A DNA stretch of 6,701 bases from Chloroflexota bacterium (GCA_030636125.1 DAOVXM010000144.1:1-6701); one strand, 5' to 3'; counted from the first letter of the stretch, positions 1-6,422 are shown. Translations and numbers: made by a program. The notes: generated from the letters alone by a model not told the origin.

Positions 1-1
1 G

Positions 2-280
2 TTGGATACGCTTCCCAACCAGTTCTTCTCTCTTCCCAACGGTCTCAATGCGACCGTCGATATCATCTCCGATGAAACGACGAGTGCAGTCTTAATACCT
101 ATTGAGGCATTACACCAGCAGGATGACAGCAGTCATATCGTATATGTCATCAATGGGGAAGTAGCTGAGCCACGCACTGTACAGGTAGGACTGGTGGATC
201 TGACCACAGTAGAGATATTAAGCGGGCTTCAGCCCGGCGAACTGGTAACAATCGGAAATGTAAATATCGATCAGGAGTGA
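2..280 (+). CDS. MacA-like efflux adaptor (membrane-fusion) protein, C-terminal fragment
   Basis: This is the last 92 codons of a gene that begins left of the window. The first visible codon is TTG in an open frame and need not be a start. The segment has the pattern of the C-terminal barrel and membrane-proximal domain of HlyD/MacA-type adaptors: a '[11 protein letters not shown]' strand (residues 12-22 of the fragment) where the family usually has LxPGMxAxV, then a 'VLIPIEAL' strand (30-37), a 'VYVINGE' hairpin (47-53), 'VQVGL' (60-64) and '[11 protein letters not shown]' (75-85). Such proteins link an inner-membrane ABC permease to the outside and stimulate its ATPase. The stop codon is followed after 4 nt by the ATPase gene, and its last codons carry that gene's Shine-Dalgarno (AGGAG, 273-277), so the genes form one operon. 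The N-terminal anchor, lipoyl and hairpin domains are not in view, so MacA rather than another HlyD subtype is inferred from the MacB neighbours. Confidence 0.85.
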   Translation: MDTLPNQFFSLPNGLNATVDIISDETTSAVLIPIEALHQQDDSSHIVYVINGEVAEPRTVQVGLVDLTTVEILSGLQPGELVTIGNVNIDQE

Positions 281-284
281 TCAT

Positions 285-1034
285 ATGGCAAATGAAGGGA
301 TCATTGAGACATTTGAACTTACCAAAATATATGGTATGGGCGAGGTGCAGGTGCGTGCCCTCGACGGGGTCAGCCTGACGATCCACAAAGGCGAGTTCGT
401 CGCTATCATGGGACCTTCCGGTTCCGGAAAAAGCACGCTGATGAATATTTTGGGTTGTCTTGACCGTCCCACCTCGGGACAATATTACCTGGCTGGCGAG
501 GATATCAGTGATATGAACAAAACCGAGCTGGCCATTATCCGCAACAAACACCTGGGTTTTGTGTTCCAATCCTACAATCTGTTAGCCCAAACCTCGGCTC
601 TGGAGAACGTTAGTTTACCCCTGCTTTACAACCGCAACGGTAATTTATCCGATGTAGAGCAAAAAGAAAAAGCACTGGATGCCCTGACCACGGTGGGATT
701 AGCCGACCGGGTGGACCACAAACCACAGGAACTCTCAGGAGGCCAGATGCAGCGCGTGGCAATTGCCAGGGCGCTGGTCAACGACCCGGTGCTCATCCTG
801 GCTGATGAACCCACCGGCAACCTGGATACTCGCTCGGGCGAAGAGATTATGGCAGTTTTATCCGAGCTGCACGCTCAAGGCAGGACGATCGTGATGGTGA
901 CCCACGCGGATGATATTTCCACCTACGCACAGCGCGTCATCCGCTTCCGGGATGGGCAGATTGAGACAGACGAGCAAAATGGGCATTTTTCTCCCAACAC
1001 GACTATCAAGGAGAAAGAACATGCGAACAAATAA
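285..1034 (+). CDS. MacB/LolD-type ABC transporter ATP-binding protein
   Basis: This 249-aa cytoplasmic ATPase powers the permease encoded next. All ABC nucleotide-binding motifs are intact: Walker [10 protein letters not shown] (43-51), Q-loop glutamine 95 in [10 protein letters not shown], signature LSGGQ (150-154), Walker B LILADEP (170-176, catalytic Glu175), D-loop NLD (179-181) and H-loop His207. The 'QSYNLL', 'ENVSLPLLY' and 'DEPTGNLD' segments are characteristic of the MacB/LolD/FtsE group, which act as mechanotransmitters or extruders rather than classical importers. Length is normal for a stand-alone ATPase of this group, so the E. coli-style MacB fusion is split into two polypeptides here. 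The ATG at 285 has AGGAG 7 nt upstream. The last 14 nt overlap the start of the permease gene. The substrate cannot be read from the sequence; macrolides, peptides or lipids are all possible for the family. Confidence 0.95.
   Translation: MANEGIIETFELTKIYGMGEVQVRALDGVSLTIHKGEFVAIMGPSGSGKSTLMNILGCLDRPTSGQYYLAGEDISDMNKTELAIIRNKHLGFVFQSYNLLAQTSALENVSLPLLYNRNGNLSDVEQKEKALDALTTVGLADRVDHKPQELSGGQMQRVAIARALVNDPVLILADEPTGNLDTRSGEEIMAVLSELHAQGRTIVMVTHADDISTYAQRVIRFRDGQIETDEQNGHFSPNTTIKEKEHANK
1008..1013 (+). promoter_or_regulatory. Shine-Dalgarno that fixes the permease start
   Basis: AAGGAG lies 7 nt before the ATG at 1021, inside the end of the ATPase gene. This favours 1021 over the in-frame upstream ATG at 910, which would add 37 residues of ATPase-overlapping, non-membrane sequence. 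The 14-nt overlap suggests translational coupling of ATPase and permease. Confidence 0.8.
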
Positions 1035-2259
1035 AGTCATTCAAATCGCCGGGAAGGGGCTGACAAAAAACAAACTACGCTCTTTACTTACCATGCTGGG
1101 TGTCATTATCGGTGTGGCTGCGGTGATCATCATGATCTCGATTAGCTCCGGAACCGAGAAAGCGATTGAAGAACAAATAACCGGATTAGGCTCCAACTTG
1201 ATATTCGTCCAGGCGAACTTCAGCCGCGGCGGATTTGGACCTGGAGCAGGACAAAGCAGTTCTGGAGGCCTGGTCTATGATGACGCATTTGCCATCGCCG
1301 ACGAAGTCAACGGCGTGAAAGCCGTGGCAGTTGAGCAAGGCAGCTCGGCTACTGTCAAAGCCGGTAATGTCACCCTGGATAGTGTTTCGCTCCTGGGCAC
1401 CACGCCGGATTTCCCCTCCGTGCGCGATATGACCATCGCAAGCGGGCGCTACTTCAACGAGACCGACCTGGATCGCAACCAGAAAGTGGCGGTGTTAGGC
1501 GCTAGCCTGGCAGAAGAGCTATTTGGTGATACTCCCCCAATAGGACAGACCGTCACCGTAGGCACTACCAAGTTCACAATTATCGGTGTATTCGAGGAGC
1601 GCGGTATGGTCGGCAATACGGACTTCGACTCTCGCATCTACCTTCCGATCACTGTTGTCTTTCAAAAATTCACCCCATCCCAGTTCGCCCGTATTATGGG
1701 AGACAGGGTACGCATGATCTATGTAGAAGTCGACGAACAGGTTCCCATTGAAGATATTATCCTGCAAACTGAATTCTTGCTCGCCAAGCGGCACGATGTC
1801 AGTCTGGAGGAGCCGGATTTTGTTATCACTACGCAGCAAGATATCATCCAGACCCAGGAAGCGACCACAGAAGCCTTTCGCAGTCTGCTCGCCTGGGTAG
1901 CGGCGGTCTCGCTGATCGTCGGTGGGATCGGCATCATGAACATCATGATGGTCAGCGTTACTGAGCGCACACGCGAGATCGGCATCCGCCAGTCGGTAGG
2001 TGCCAGCCCTAATGACATCCGTATGCAGTTCCTGACTGAAGCGCTCTTATTGAGCCTGATCGGCGGGTTAATCGGTGTGGCTATCGGCATAGGTGGATCC
2101 TGGTTGTTTGGCGAGCTGGGTGATATGCCCACCATCATCGTACCCAGTTCCATCTTGCTGGCCTTCAGCTCCGCCGCAGCAGTGGGTATTTTCTTCGGCT
2201 ATTATCCAGCCAACAAAGCCGCTCAGCTCGATCCAATAGAAGCCTTGCGGCATGAGTAA
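1021..2259 (+). CDS. MacB/FtsX-family ABC transporter permease
   Basis: This 412-aa membrane protein is the partner of the preceding ATPase. The architecture is that of MacB-type (type VII) permeases: a short cytoplasmic N-terminus with '[18 protein letters not shown]', TM1 at about 22-42, a large extracytoplasmic MacB_PCD-like domain (about 45-280), then three C-terminal helices at about 289-311, 341-363 and 376-396 forming the FtsX domain. Hallmarks include '[29 protein letters not shown]' split over residues 301-329, whose 'TERTREIG' coupling loop contacts the ATPase, and the C-terminal '[17 protein letters not shown]' (396-412). The extracytoplasmic domain contains a Gly/Ser-rich stretch around residues 62-80. 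Length matches stand-alone MacB permeases. With the adaptor and ATPase it would make a tripartite-like exporter. No outer-membrane TolC-type gene is visible, which would fit a monoderm host. The start was chosen from the Shine-Dalgarno at 1008-1013. Confidence 0.94.
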   Translation: MRTNKVIQIAGKGLTKNKLRSLLTMLGVIIGVAAVIIMISISSGTEKAIEEQITGLGSNLIFVQANFSRGGFGPGAGQSSSGGLVYDDAFAIADEVNGVKAVAVEQGSSATVKAGNVTLDSVSLLGTTPDFPSVRDMTIASGRYFNETDLDRNQKVAVLGASLAEELFGDTPPIGQTVTVGTTKFTIIGVFEERGMVGNTDFDSRIYLPITVVFQKFTPSQFARIMGDRVRMIYVEVDEQVPIEDIILQTEFLLAKRHDVSLEEPDFVITTQQDIIQTQEATTEAFRSLLAWVAAVSLIVGGIGIMNIMMVSVTERTREIGIRQSVGASPNDIRMQFLTEALLLSLIGGLIGVAIGIGGSWLFGELGDMPTIIVPSSILLAFSSAAAVGIFFGYYPANKAAQLDPIEALRHE

Positions 2260-2376
2260 TTCAGGCGATCAGGCAATTAGAGAATTGGAAGTCAGGGAAT
2301 CTTAACTACCTAATACCCAATCAACAAATTACCTGGTTATAAACCACAAATATCTAAAATTAGAAGGAGACCTTCC
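2260..2376 (+). other. Intergenic gap between permease and lipoprotein genes
   Basis: These 117 nt hold no ORF and no convincing terminator hairpin, so read-through from the exporter genes is plausible. TCAGG occurs three times (2261, 2269 and 2292), the first two as TCAGGC 8 nt apart. A poor promoter-like pair (TTGGAA 2285-2290, TAATAC 2311-2316) has too little match to call. A strong Shine-Dalgarno, AGAAGGAGA (2362-2370), lies 6 nt before the lipoprotein ATG. Confidence 0.5.
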
Positions 2377-3108
2377 ATGAAAAAATTTATCTTTACAATA
2401 ACCACCATATCATTATTACTGGTAATGACCCTGAGTGCTTGCAGCAGCACAGCCAACCAGGGAGACTCAGCGGCAGCTAAAGTGGCAGATTCTTCCGGCG
2501 AAGAGGCTCCAGTCCAGGAGCCAGACATCGCTGTCACACCGCGCGCCGACCAAGAGAGAGAGATGCCCCAGGCATTAGAGCTCGCACTGGGCATATTTCA
2601 ACTCGAAGAGACCGATCACCCAGTTGACGCAGAACAGGCAGCCATGTTGATGACTTTGTGGAAAGCCGCCCGCAGCTTGAGCGAGAGCGAGACCGTAGCT
2701 GCAGAAGAGCTGCAGGCAGTAGTCAATCAGATCCAGGAAACAATGACTCCCGAACAGCTCGATCTTATCTTGAGCATGGAGCTAACATCTGAGGACATGA
2801 ACACCATAGCCGAAGAGTTAGGCCTGGAAATTGGTTTTGGTGGCTTTGGGAATATGGATCCCGAGGTGCGTGCCACCATGCAAGCAGCCCGAGAAAGCGG
2901 TCAAGCGCCTCCTGGTGGATTTGGTGGTGGATCCGGTGGAGGAGGAGGTTTAGGCAATCCAGGTAGAGGTGAAGACTTTGGTGGTCTATCCCCTGAGGGA
3001 CGACAAACCGCCATTGCAGAGGGCGGTGGATTCCGCCAGGCAGGTTTAGGAATTCCCATCCCAATGCTGGAGGCTGTCATCGAGTTTTTAGCTACCAAGG
3101 TGCAGTAG
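2377..3108 (+). CDS. Predicted lipoprotein of unknown function with glycine-rich tail
   Basis: This 243-aa protein has a clear lipoprotein signal: Lys2-Lys3, a hydrophobic core (4-19) and a lipobox L-S-A-C ending at Cys22, so it should be lipid-anchored on the outer face of the cytoplasmic membrane. Residues 23-60 are an acidic, Ala/Ser/Glu-rich linker. Residues 65-150 look mainly helical and include 'ALELALGIFQLEET', 'VDAEQAAMLMTLWKAARSL', 'IQETMTPEQLDLILSMELTSEDM' and 'AEELGLEIG'. The EQA...LW and MTPEQ elements look like a conserved helical module rather than low-complexity filler. Residues 175-220 are glycine-rich with Pro, Phe and Arg, containing runs such as GGFGGGSGGGGG. The last 14 residues are again helical and hydrophobic. 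The start is well supported by AGAAGGAGA 6 nt upstream. It follows the exporter genes and precedes the shared terminator, so it is probably an accessory of the exporter or a sensor or sink for its substrate. I recognise no named family. Confidence 0.85.
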   Translation: MKKFIFTITTISLLLVMTLSACSSTANQGDSAAAKVADSSGEEAPVQEPDIAVTPRADQEREMPQALELALGIFQLEETDHPVDAEQAAMLMTLWKAARSLSESETVAAEELQAVVNQIQETMTPEQLDLILSMELTSEDMNTIAEELGLEIGFGGFGNMDPEVRATMQAARESGQAPPGGFGGGSGGGGGLGNPGRGEDFGGLSPEGRQTAIAEGGGFRQAGLGIPIPMLEAVIEFLATKVQ

Positions 3109-3133
3109 AGCTAATACCCTGACGTAAATACCC

Positions 3134-3183
3134 AAAAAATAGGTGAGTGTGAGGGCATACGCCCACACGCTCACCTTTATTTT
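3134..3183. terminator. Bidirectional intrinsic terminator
   Basis: A 10-bp stem (3142-3151 with 3166-3175, one G-T wobble) is followed inward by an A-A mismatch and a second GC-rich stem GGGC/GCCC (3153-3156 with 3161-3164) closing on the tetraloop ATAC. On the + strand it is followed by TTTATTTT (3176-3183). On the - strand it is followed by a T-tract formed from AAAAAA at 3134-3139. It sits between two convergent genes, 26 nt after the lipoprotein stop and 79 nt after the kinase stop, and can serve both. Confidence 0.88.
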
Positions 3184-3209
3184 GGTATTCTCCTTTAATG
3201 GATTGGAAA

Positions 3210-3266
3210 CTAGTGTTCCATCAAATGTGATTGTTAAAAAAGAATAGATCGTGAACGGAACACTAG
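3210..3266. repeat. 10-bp inverted repeat overlapping the kinase stop codon
   Basis: CTAGTGTTCC at 3210-3219 is exactly complementary to GGAACACTAG at 3257-3266, leaving a 37-nt loop. The right arm contains the stop codon of the sensor kinase gene. The loop holds an A6 run (T6 on the - strand). It may be a 3'-end stabilising stem for the kinase mRNA; the long loop makes it a poor terminator. Confidence 0.4.
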
Positions 3267-4630
3267 GCATTCACTGGAATAAGAATGCTAAATGTTGTCC
3301 CTTTACCTAATTCACTTGCCACGGAAATCGAACCACCCTGGGCTTCTACCAACGACTTGGTGATCGCCAGACCAAGACCGGTTTCGCCTTGTGACTGATT
3401 GCGTACTCGATCCCCGCGATATGACCGTTCAAAAATATTGGGCAAATCCCCCTCTGGGATACCCGTTCCAGTATCTGCAATACGAAGCCTGACCGCATCA
3501 TCTTCCGTATCGGCTGTCAAGCAGATCTCACCCCCGTGAGGCGTATACCGAATTGCATTGCTCATCAAGTTGCCCAATACTTGCACCATACGTTCCACAT
3601 CCACCTCGATATCCGGTACGTCAGGTGAGATATTTATTGAGATCGAAATTTGCTCTCGATCAGCCTGTACGCGGTGCGCATCTGCAGTACGCTTGAGCAA
3701 AACATCTGGAGAGACCTTCTGTAATACAAGCGGTAGTTCACCCGCATCCGCCAATGCAATTGTCTTCAAATCATCAATCAGGTGGCTGAGGTGCAAAGCC
3801 TCAGAATGCATCACCGAGAACATCTCCGGTGTCGCCTCCAGCTTTTCATCGTTCAAGGCTTCGGTATAACCCATGATTACGCTAATCGGGGTGCGCAAAT
3901 CGTGGGCGATATCCGCCGTCATCCGCCGGCGCAGTTCATTAGAGTGGGCTAGTTCTGAACTCATCCGATTGAAGGAGGCTGCCAAGTCCCCAATTTCATC
4001 CTGAGAGCGCACCTTGACTTGATAACCAAGTTTCCCTTCTGCCAATTCATTAGTAGCAGCCGTCAGTTCTCGTAGGGAGCGCGTCATTGTGTACGCCAAT
4101 ATCCCCCCCACCACCAAAGCAACAACAACAGCAATCAGCGCGCTCAGCAATATGGCATTATTAATACTGAACAGGAAATCTCCTTCCAGTGTGCCAGGCT
4201 TCCACCTGGAGAAAGTGGGCGTAAACAATAACCAGCCGATATTTTCCCCCTCGACTATAATCGGGGATCCTTTTCTCAGGTCAGCAGGGGATATATTTTT
4301 TCCAAGATTTTCCATTCCTCCAAAAACAATAATCCCTTCAGTATCTGCAATCATAAATAAGCTACGGCGTGTCTCCCAATTCGATCCAAAATCACGCAGG
4401 GGTGGAGACGTACCCGGTCTAGGGCGAAAAACTGTTTCCACACCTGCCCAATTCCCATTCTCGAGATAAAATCGGGTTAAGTTATTGACAAGAGCTTGTT
4501 GGTTTTGATCCAAAATCAAACGACCAAATTCATTCTGGGTACGTTGACGCACTGAGATTGCCACAATCCCAGCACCGATCAAGCCGACCAATAAGAACGC
4601 CAGGGTGAGTTTAAAAGCAAGTGATCGCAT
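3263..4630 (-). CDS. HAMP-containing sensor histidine kinase (BaeS-like)
   Basis: This 455-aa membrane kinase phosphorylates the response regulator encoded just upstream. Domain order: TM1 (about 7-26), an extracytoplasmic sensor region of about 130 residues (27-157), TM2 (about 158-180), HAMP (about 181-232), HisKA with phospho-acceptor His243 in the H-box DIAHDLRTP, and a HATPase_c domain (about 345-455). The ATP-binding domain shows the N-box GNLMSNAIRYTP with Asn358, the G1 box DTGTGIP (386-392), an F-box 'IFERSYRG' (399-406) and the G2 box GETGLGLAI (415-423). All catalytic residues are present. The sensor domain has a PAS/Cache-like look ('LFMIADTEGIIVFGG', 91-105), but its ligand cannot be read. 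The ATG has AGGTGA 8 nt upstream (4639-4644 on the opposite strand), and the gene starts 16 nt after the regulator stop, so the two are co-transcribed. The kinase converges with the exporter operon. Confidence 0.95.
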   Translation of the reverse strand: MRSLAFKLTLAFLLVGLIGAGIVAISVRQRTQNEFGRLILDQNQQALVNNLTRFYLENGNWAGVETVFRPRPGTSPPLRDFGSNWETRRSLFMIADTEGIIVFGGMENLGKNISPADLRKGSPIIVEGENIGWLLFTPTFSRWKPGTLEGDFLFSINNAILLSALIAVVVALVVGGILAYTMTRSLRELTAATNELAEGKLGYQVKVRSQDEIGDLAASFNRMSSELAHSNELRRRMTADIAHDLRTPISVIMGYTEALNDEKLEATPEMFSVMHSEALHLSHLIDDLKTIALADAGELPLVLQKVSPDVLLKRTADAHRVQADREQISISINISPDVPDIEVDVERMVQVLGNLMSNAIRYTPHGGEICLTADTEDDAVRLRIADTGTGIPEGDLPNIFERSYRGDRVRNQSQGETGLGLAITKSLVEAQGGSISVASELGKGTTFSILIPVNA

Positions 4631-4646
4631 GAGTCATTTCACCTGA

Positions 4647-5336
4647 TTATTGGCTCCGGGGAGCAAAGCGATAACCAACTCCATATACAGTTTCGATATA
4701 TTGCGGCTCCGAAACGTCGGGTTCGACTTTCGTACGCAAATTTCGCACGTGCACATCGATTGTTCGCTCATATCCTTCGTAGGCCGCACCCTGCATACGT
4801 TCCAAGAGTTCAAGGCGCGAGAATGCTCGACCTGGAGCAGACATTAAAATTGCTAATATATTAAATTCTGAAGGAGTTAAGTCAATTTGCGTGCCGCCAA
4901 CCGTCACCACTCGGCCAATTCGATCCAGGGTAATATCAGCAACCCGCAAGATATCTTGTTCAATGGCCCGCTTTTCCGAACGGCGCAGCACGGCGCGTAT
5001 ACGAGCCGTCAATTCATTCATGCTAAATGGTTTGGTGACATAATCGTCTGCGCCCAATTCCAGCCCTAATACTTTATCACTTTCTTCTAGTTTGGCAGTG
5101 AGAATAATAGTTGGTGTATCGACTTCCCTGTTATATGTGCGCATAAACTCGTAGCCGCCCATTTCCGGCATCATCAAGTCTAAAATGATCAGATCGGGTT
5201 TTTCCTGGCGGGCGATGAATAAAGCTTCGCGACCATCGCCTGCCGATACAACCTCAAAACCCTCCTGAGACAGGTATTGCTTCAGCAGAGTGCGTAGTTC
5301 TTTCTTATCATCCACCACCAGAATTTTCTTTGCCAT
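4647..5336 (-). CDS. OmpR/PhoB-family response regulator
   Basis: This 229-aa transcription factor is the partner of the kinase. The receiver domain (1-117) has the acidic pocket Asp9-Asp10, phospho-acceptor Asp53 in 'LIILDLMMP', switch Thr80 and Lys102 in 'YVTKPF'. After a short linker comes a winged-helix trans_reg_C domain (about 131-227) with 'LTPSEFNILAIL' (153-164), 'RLELLERM' (174-181), a recognition-helix segment 'ERTIDVHVRNLRTKVE' (190-205) and the terminal wing 'IETVYGVGYRFAP' (214-226). All key residues are intact and length is typical. The ATG at 5336 is preceded by GGAGA after 4 nt; both lie in a 7-bp palindrome. Targets cannot be read directly. The convergent MacAB-like operon and the glycine-rich secreted protein gene upstream are the natural candidates. 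Confidence 0.95.
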   Translation of the reverse strand: MAKKILVVDDKKELRTLLKQYLSQEGFEVVSAGDGREALFIARQEKPDLIILDLMMPEMGGYEFMRTYNREVDTPTIILTAKLEESDKVLGLELGADDYVTKPFSMNELTARIRAVLRRSEKRAIEQDILRVADITLDRIGRVVTVGGTQIDLTPSEFNILAILMSAPGRAFSRLELLERMQGAAYEGYERTIDVHVRNLRTKVEPDVSEPQYIETVYGVGYRFAPRSQ

Positions 5337-5349
5337 TGGATCTCCAATG
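5334..5349. promoter_or_regulatory. Palindrome spanning the response regulator start and ribosome site
   Basis: CATTGGA and TCCAATG are exact inverted repeats separated by 2 nt. The left arm contains the regulator's start codon (complement) and the spacer plus right arm contain its Shine-Dalgarno. It could be an operator or an RNA hairpin that hides the ribosome site, but the loop would be tight. Chance is also possible. Confidence 0.35.
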
Positions 5350-5375
5350 ATATTAAGTTCGTGGTCGTAAATAAC

Positions 5376-5388
5376 TTGATTGAATCAA
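5376..5388. promoter_or_regulatory. Palindrome in the upstream region of the response regulator
   Basis: TTGATT-G-AATCAA is a perfect 6-bp inverted repeat with one central base, 40-52 nt upstream of the regulator start. Read on the - strand it directly follows a -10-like GATAAT (complement of 5388-5393), so it would lie at the transcription start. No good -35 is visible. It is a candidate operator, possibly for autoregulation, though OmpR-family proteins usually prefer direct repeats. Confidence 0.3.
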
Positions 5389-5481
5389 TTATCTAACGAA
5401 CCGGTAATTCAGTTTCATAGAAGAGTCTACTTAATACCTCAAACTTCGAGCTCTATCCTTATTTTACTCGATGGTATGAGT

Positions 5482-5510
5482 ATGGAGCGCAGCCGGTAGC
5501 TGCGCTCCAT
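5482..5510. terminator. Perfect 12-bp hairpin without U-tract, 3' of the secreted protein gene
   Basis: ATGGAGCGCAGC (5482-5493) pairs perfectly with GCTGCGCTCCAT (5499-5510) around the 5-nt loop CGGTA. Read on the - strand it lies 37 nt after the stop of the gene ending at 5548, the usual place for a terminator. However, the bases after the stem are not T-rich on either strand. It may work as a U-tract-less terminator, a 3'-protecting stem or an attenuator before the regulator gene, or be a dispersed repeat unit. Confidence 0.55.
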
Positions 5511-5547
5511 CTTAAGAAAGTATTCGGTACATGACCTCCGTTTCAGG

Positions 5548-6261
5548 TTAGAGTGAAGTGCCCACTGTGTCGCTCGGAGCGTTAAAGCGCGGCGCCTTTG
5601 GCATGCCTTCCCAAGAACCACCAGGGGGCATCATACCACCGCGTCCTCCACGCCCGTGACCGAAGAATCCACCAAACTTAGGGCCAATAGGACCACTCTG
5701 AATTAGGTCAGCCTGCTCTTGTGTAATCGCACCATCTTTTAATGCTTCCTGAACAGCCTGCTCATAAGCGGCCTGGTGAGCTTCACGTACATCAGTGAAA
5801 GTCAGACCGAGCTCATCGAGAATCTCTCTCATCGACTTGCCTTCATCGCGGTAGGCTTCGAGTTGAGCTGTATCGATCCCTAGCGCTTGGGCGAACATCT
5901 CTTGGGGATCAAGATAGCTTTGTAGGGCTTGCCGGGCTTCCATCATCTCAAGCATATCTTCTGAGATGAGACCATCTTCAACAGCCTGATCCAAGGCGGC
6001 AGCATGGGCTCTCTCCTGAGCAGCTTGCAGCTCCTCAACACTTATTCCCAGCTCATTGGCTAGATATTCATTAAAATCTCCGGGTCTTCCTGGGAACCCC
6101 TGTTCACTGCGCTGTACGATGGGTCCAACATTCAACCCTTGTATTGTCGCCTCTTGCGCCCTTGCGTTGGTAGTAACGCTAAAGGCTGAGACTAGAGCAA
6201 CCAGGGTTACCAGCATACCTGCACCTAAAATTAGGGTAATCCATTTTGTTTTTGTTTTCAT
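5548..6261 (-). CDS. Secreted helical-repeat protein with glycine-rich tail, function unknown
   Basis: This 237-aa protein carries a Sec signal peptide: basic N-terminus MKTKTK, hydrophobic core (about 8-27) and a likely cleavage after Ala35 (A-R-A|Q). The mature part is helical, with a duplicated unit. Residues 67-107 ('LANELGISVEELQ...DGLISEDM') align without gaps to 147-187 ('ILDELGLTFTDVR...DGAITQEQ') at an offset of 80, sharing E-L-G, several Ala, D-G and Ile. Between them 'MFAQALGIDTAQLEAYRDEGKSMREI' (122-147) is a related LG-I-x-x-x-x-L turn. The DG-x-I-T-x-EQA-x-L-I pattern is common in small exported proteins of Gram-positive and Chloroflexota genomes. Residues 190-222 are Gly/Arg/Met-rich with His202. 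There is no lipobox cysteine, so it is probably secreted or wall-associated. AAGGAGA (complement of 6266-6272) supports the ATG. I cannot assign a function. Confidence 0.85.
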   Translation of the reverse strand: MKTKTKWITLILGAGMLVTLVALVSAFSVTTNARAQEATIQGLNVGPIVQRSEQGFPGRPGDFNEYLANELGISVEELQAAQERAHAAALDQAVEDGLISEDMLEMMEARQALQSYLDPQEMFAQALGIDTAQLEAYRDEGKSMREILDELGLTFTDVREAHQAAYEQAVQEALKDGAITQEQADLIQSGPIGPKFGGFFGHGRGGRGGMMPPGGSWEGMPKAPRFNAPSDTVGTSL

Positions 6262-6284
6262 ATAGTCTCCTTTTGTTATATCTA

Positions 6285-6313
6285 TTTATATCCGACAGTC
6301 GGTCGAATTGGAT
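6285..6313 (-). promoter_or_regulatory. Possible promoter of the secreted protein gene
   Basis: On the - strand, TATAAA (complement of 6285-6290) lies 23 nt before the start codon. It would give a very short leader that still includes the Shine-Dalgarno at 6266-6272. The hexamer 17 nt upstream (complement of 6308-6313, ATCCAA) is a poor -35. The inverted repeat at 6292-6302 would fall in the spacer, the classical place for a repressor that blocks polymerase. Confidence 0.3.
6291..6305. promoter_or_regulatory. Operator-like site 1 upstream of the secreted protein gene
   Basis: CCGAC-A-GTCGG (6292-6302) is a perfect 5-bp inverted repeat with one central base. Its complement over 6296-6304 reads GACCGACTG, the same 9-mer that occurs on the + strand in site 2 (6424-6432). 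The GACCGAC/GTCGGTC style resembles TetR-family operators. It sits 30 nt from the start codon of the secreted protein gene. Confidence 0.45.
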
Positions 6314-6388
6314 CCTATACAAGGATAACAAGGAATTGTTCAGAAACTATTAAGAAGTGATTTGGATAAGATTTAGATTTCCATGACC

Positions 6389-6422
6389 TTGACAGGAAAA
6401 GTATTTTCTTGTAGCCTATAAC
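6389..6422 (+). promoter_or_regulatory. Possible rightward promoter next to operator-like site 2
   Basis: A consensus -35 hexamer TTGACA occurs at 6389-6394. At 17 nt spacing there is only TAGCCT (6412-6417). The better TATAAC (6417-6422) is 22 nt away, which is too far for a standard promoter. It abuts the inverted repeat at 6420-6439, so a repressed divergent promoter is conceivable. Support is weak. Confidence 0.22.

Noticed and set aside
150..569. 139-aa reverse-strand ORF over the adaptor/ATPase junction
   Set aside because: It is a shadow of two well-supported genes on the + strand, with no family features.
910..1020. Upstream in-frame ATG giving a 449-aa permease
   Set aside because: The extra 37 residues overlap the ATPase gene, look nothing like a permease N-terminus, and the ATG at 1021 has a strong AAGGAG at proper spacing.
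1719..2153. 144-aa reverse-strand ORF inside the permease gene
   Set aside because: It is antisense to conserved FtsX-domain coding sequence, with a composition typical of a shadow frame.
2261..2297. TCAGG direct repeats after the permease gene as a response-regulator box
   Set aside because: Only the first two are TCAGGC, the spacings (8 and 23 nt) do not match the roughly 10-11 nt period expected of OmpR-family sites, and 5-6 nt matches are easily random.
2765..3064. 99-aa reverse-strand ORF inside the lipoprotein gene
   Set aside because: It is the antisense of the glycine-rich and helical coding region. There is no Shine-Dalgarno and no recognisable motif.
3088..3270. 60-aa reverse ORF in the convergent intergenic region
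   Set aside because: It runs through the bidirectional terminator and overlaps both flanking gene ends, with no ribosome site.
4089..4469. 126-aa + strand ORF inside the kinase gene
   Set aside because: It is antisense to the TM2 and sensor region of a complete kinase and has no independent support.
5439..5621. 60-aa reverse ORF spanning the 12-bp hairpin
   Set aside because: It overlaps the end of the secreted protein gene in another frame, and runs through a perfect hairpin.
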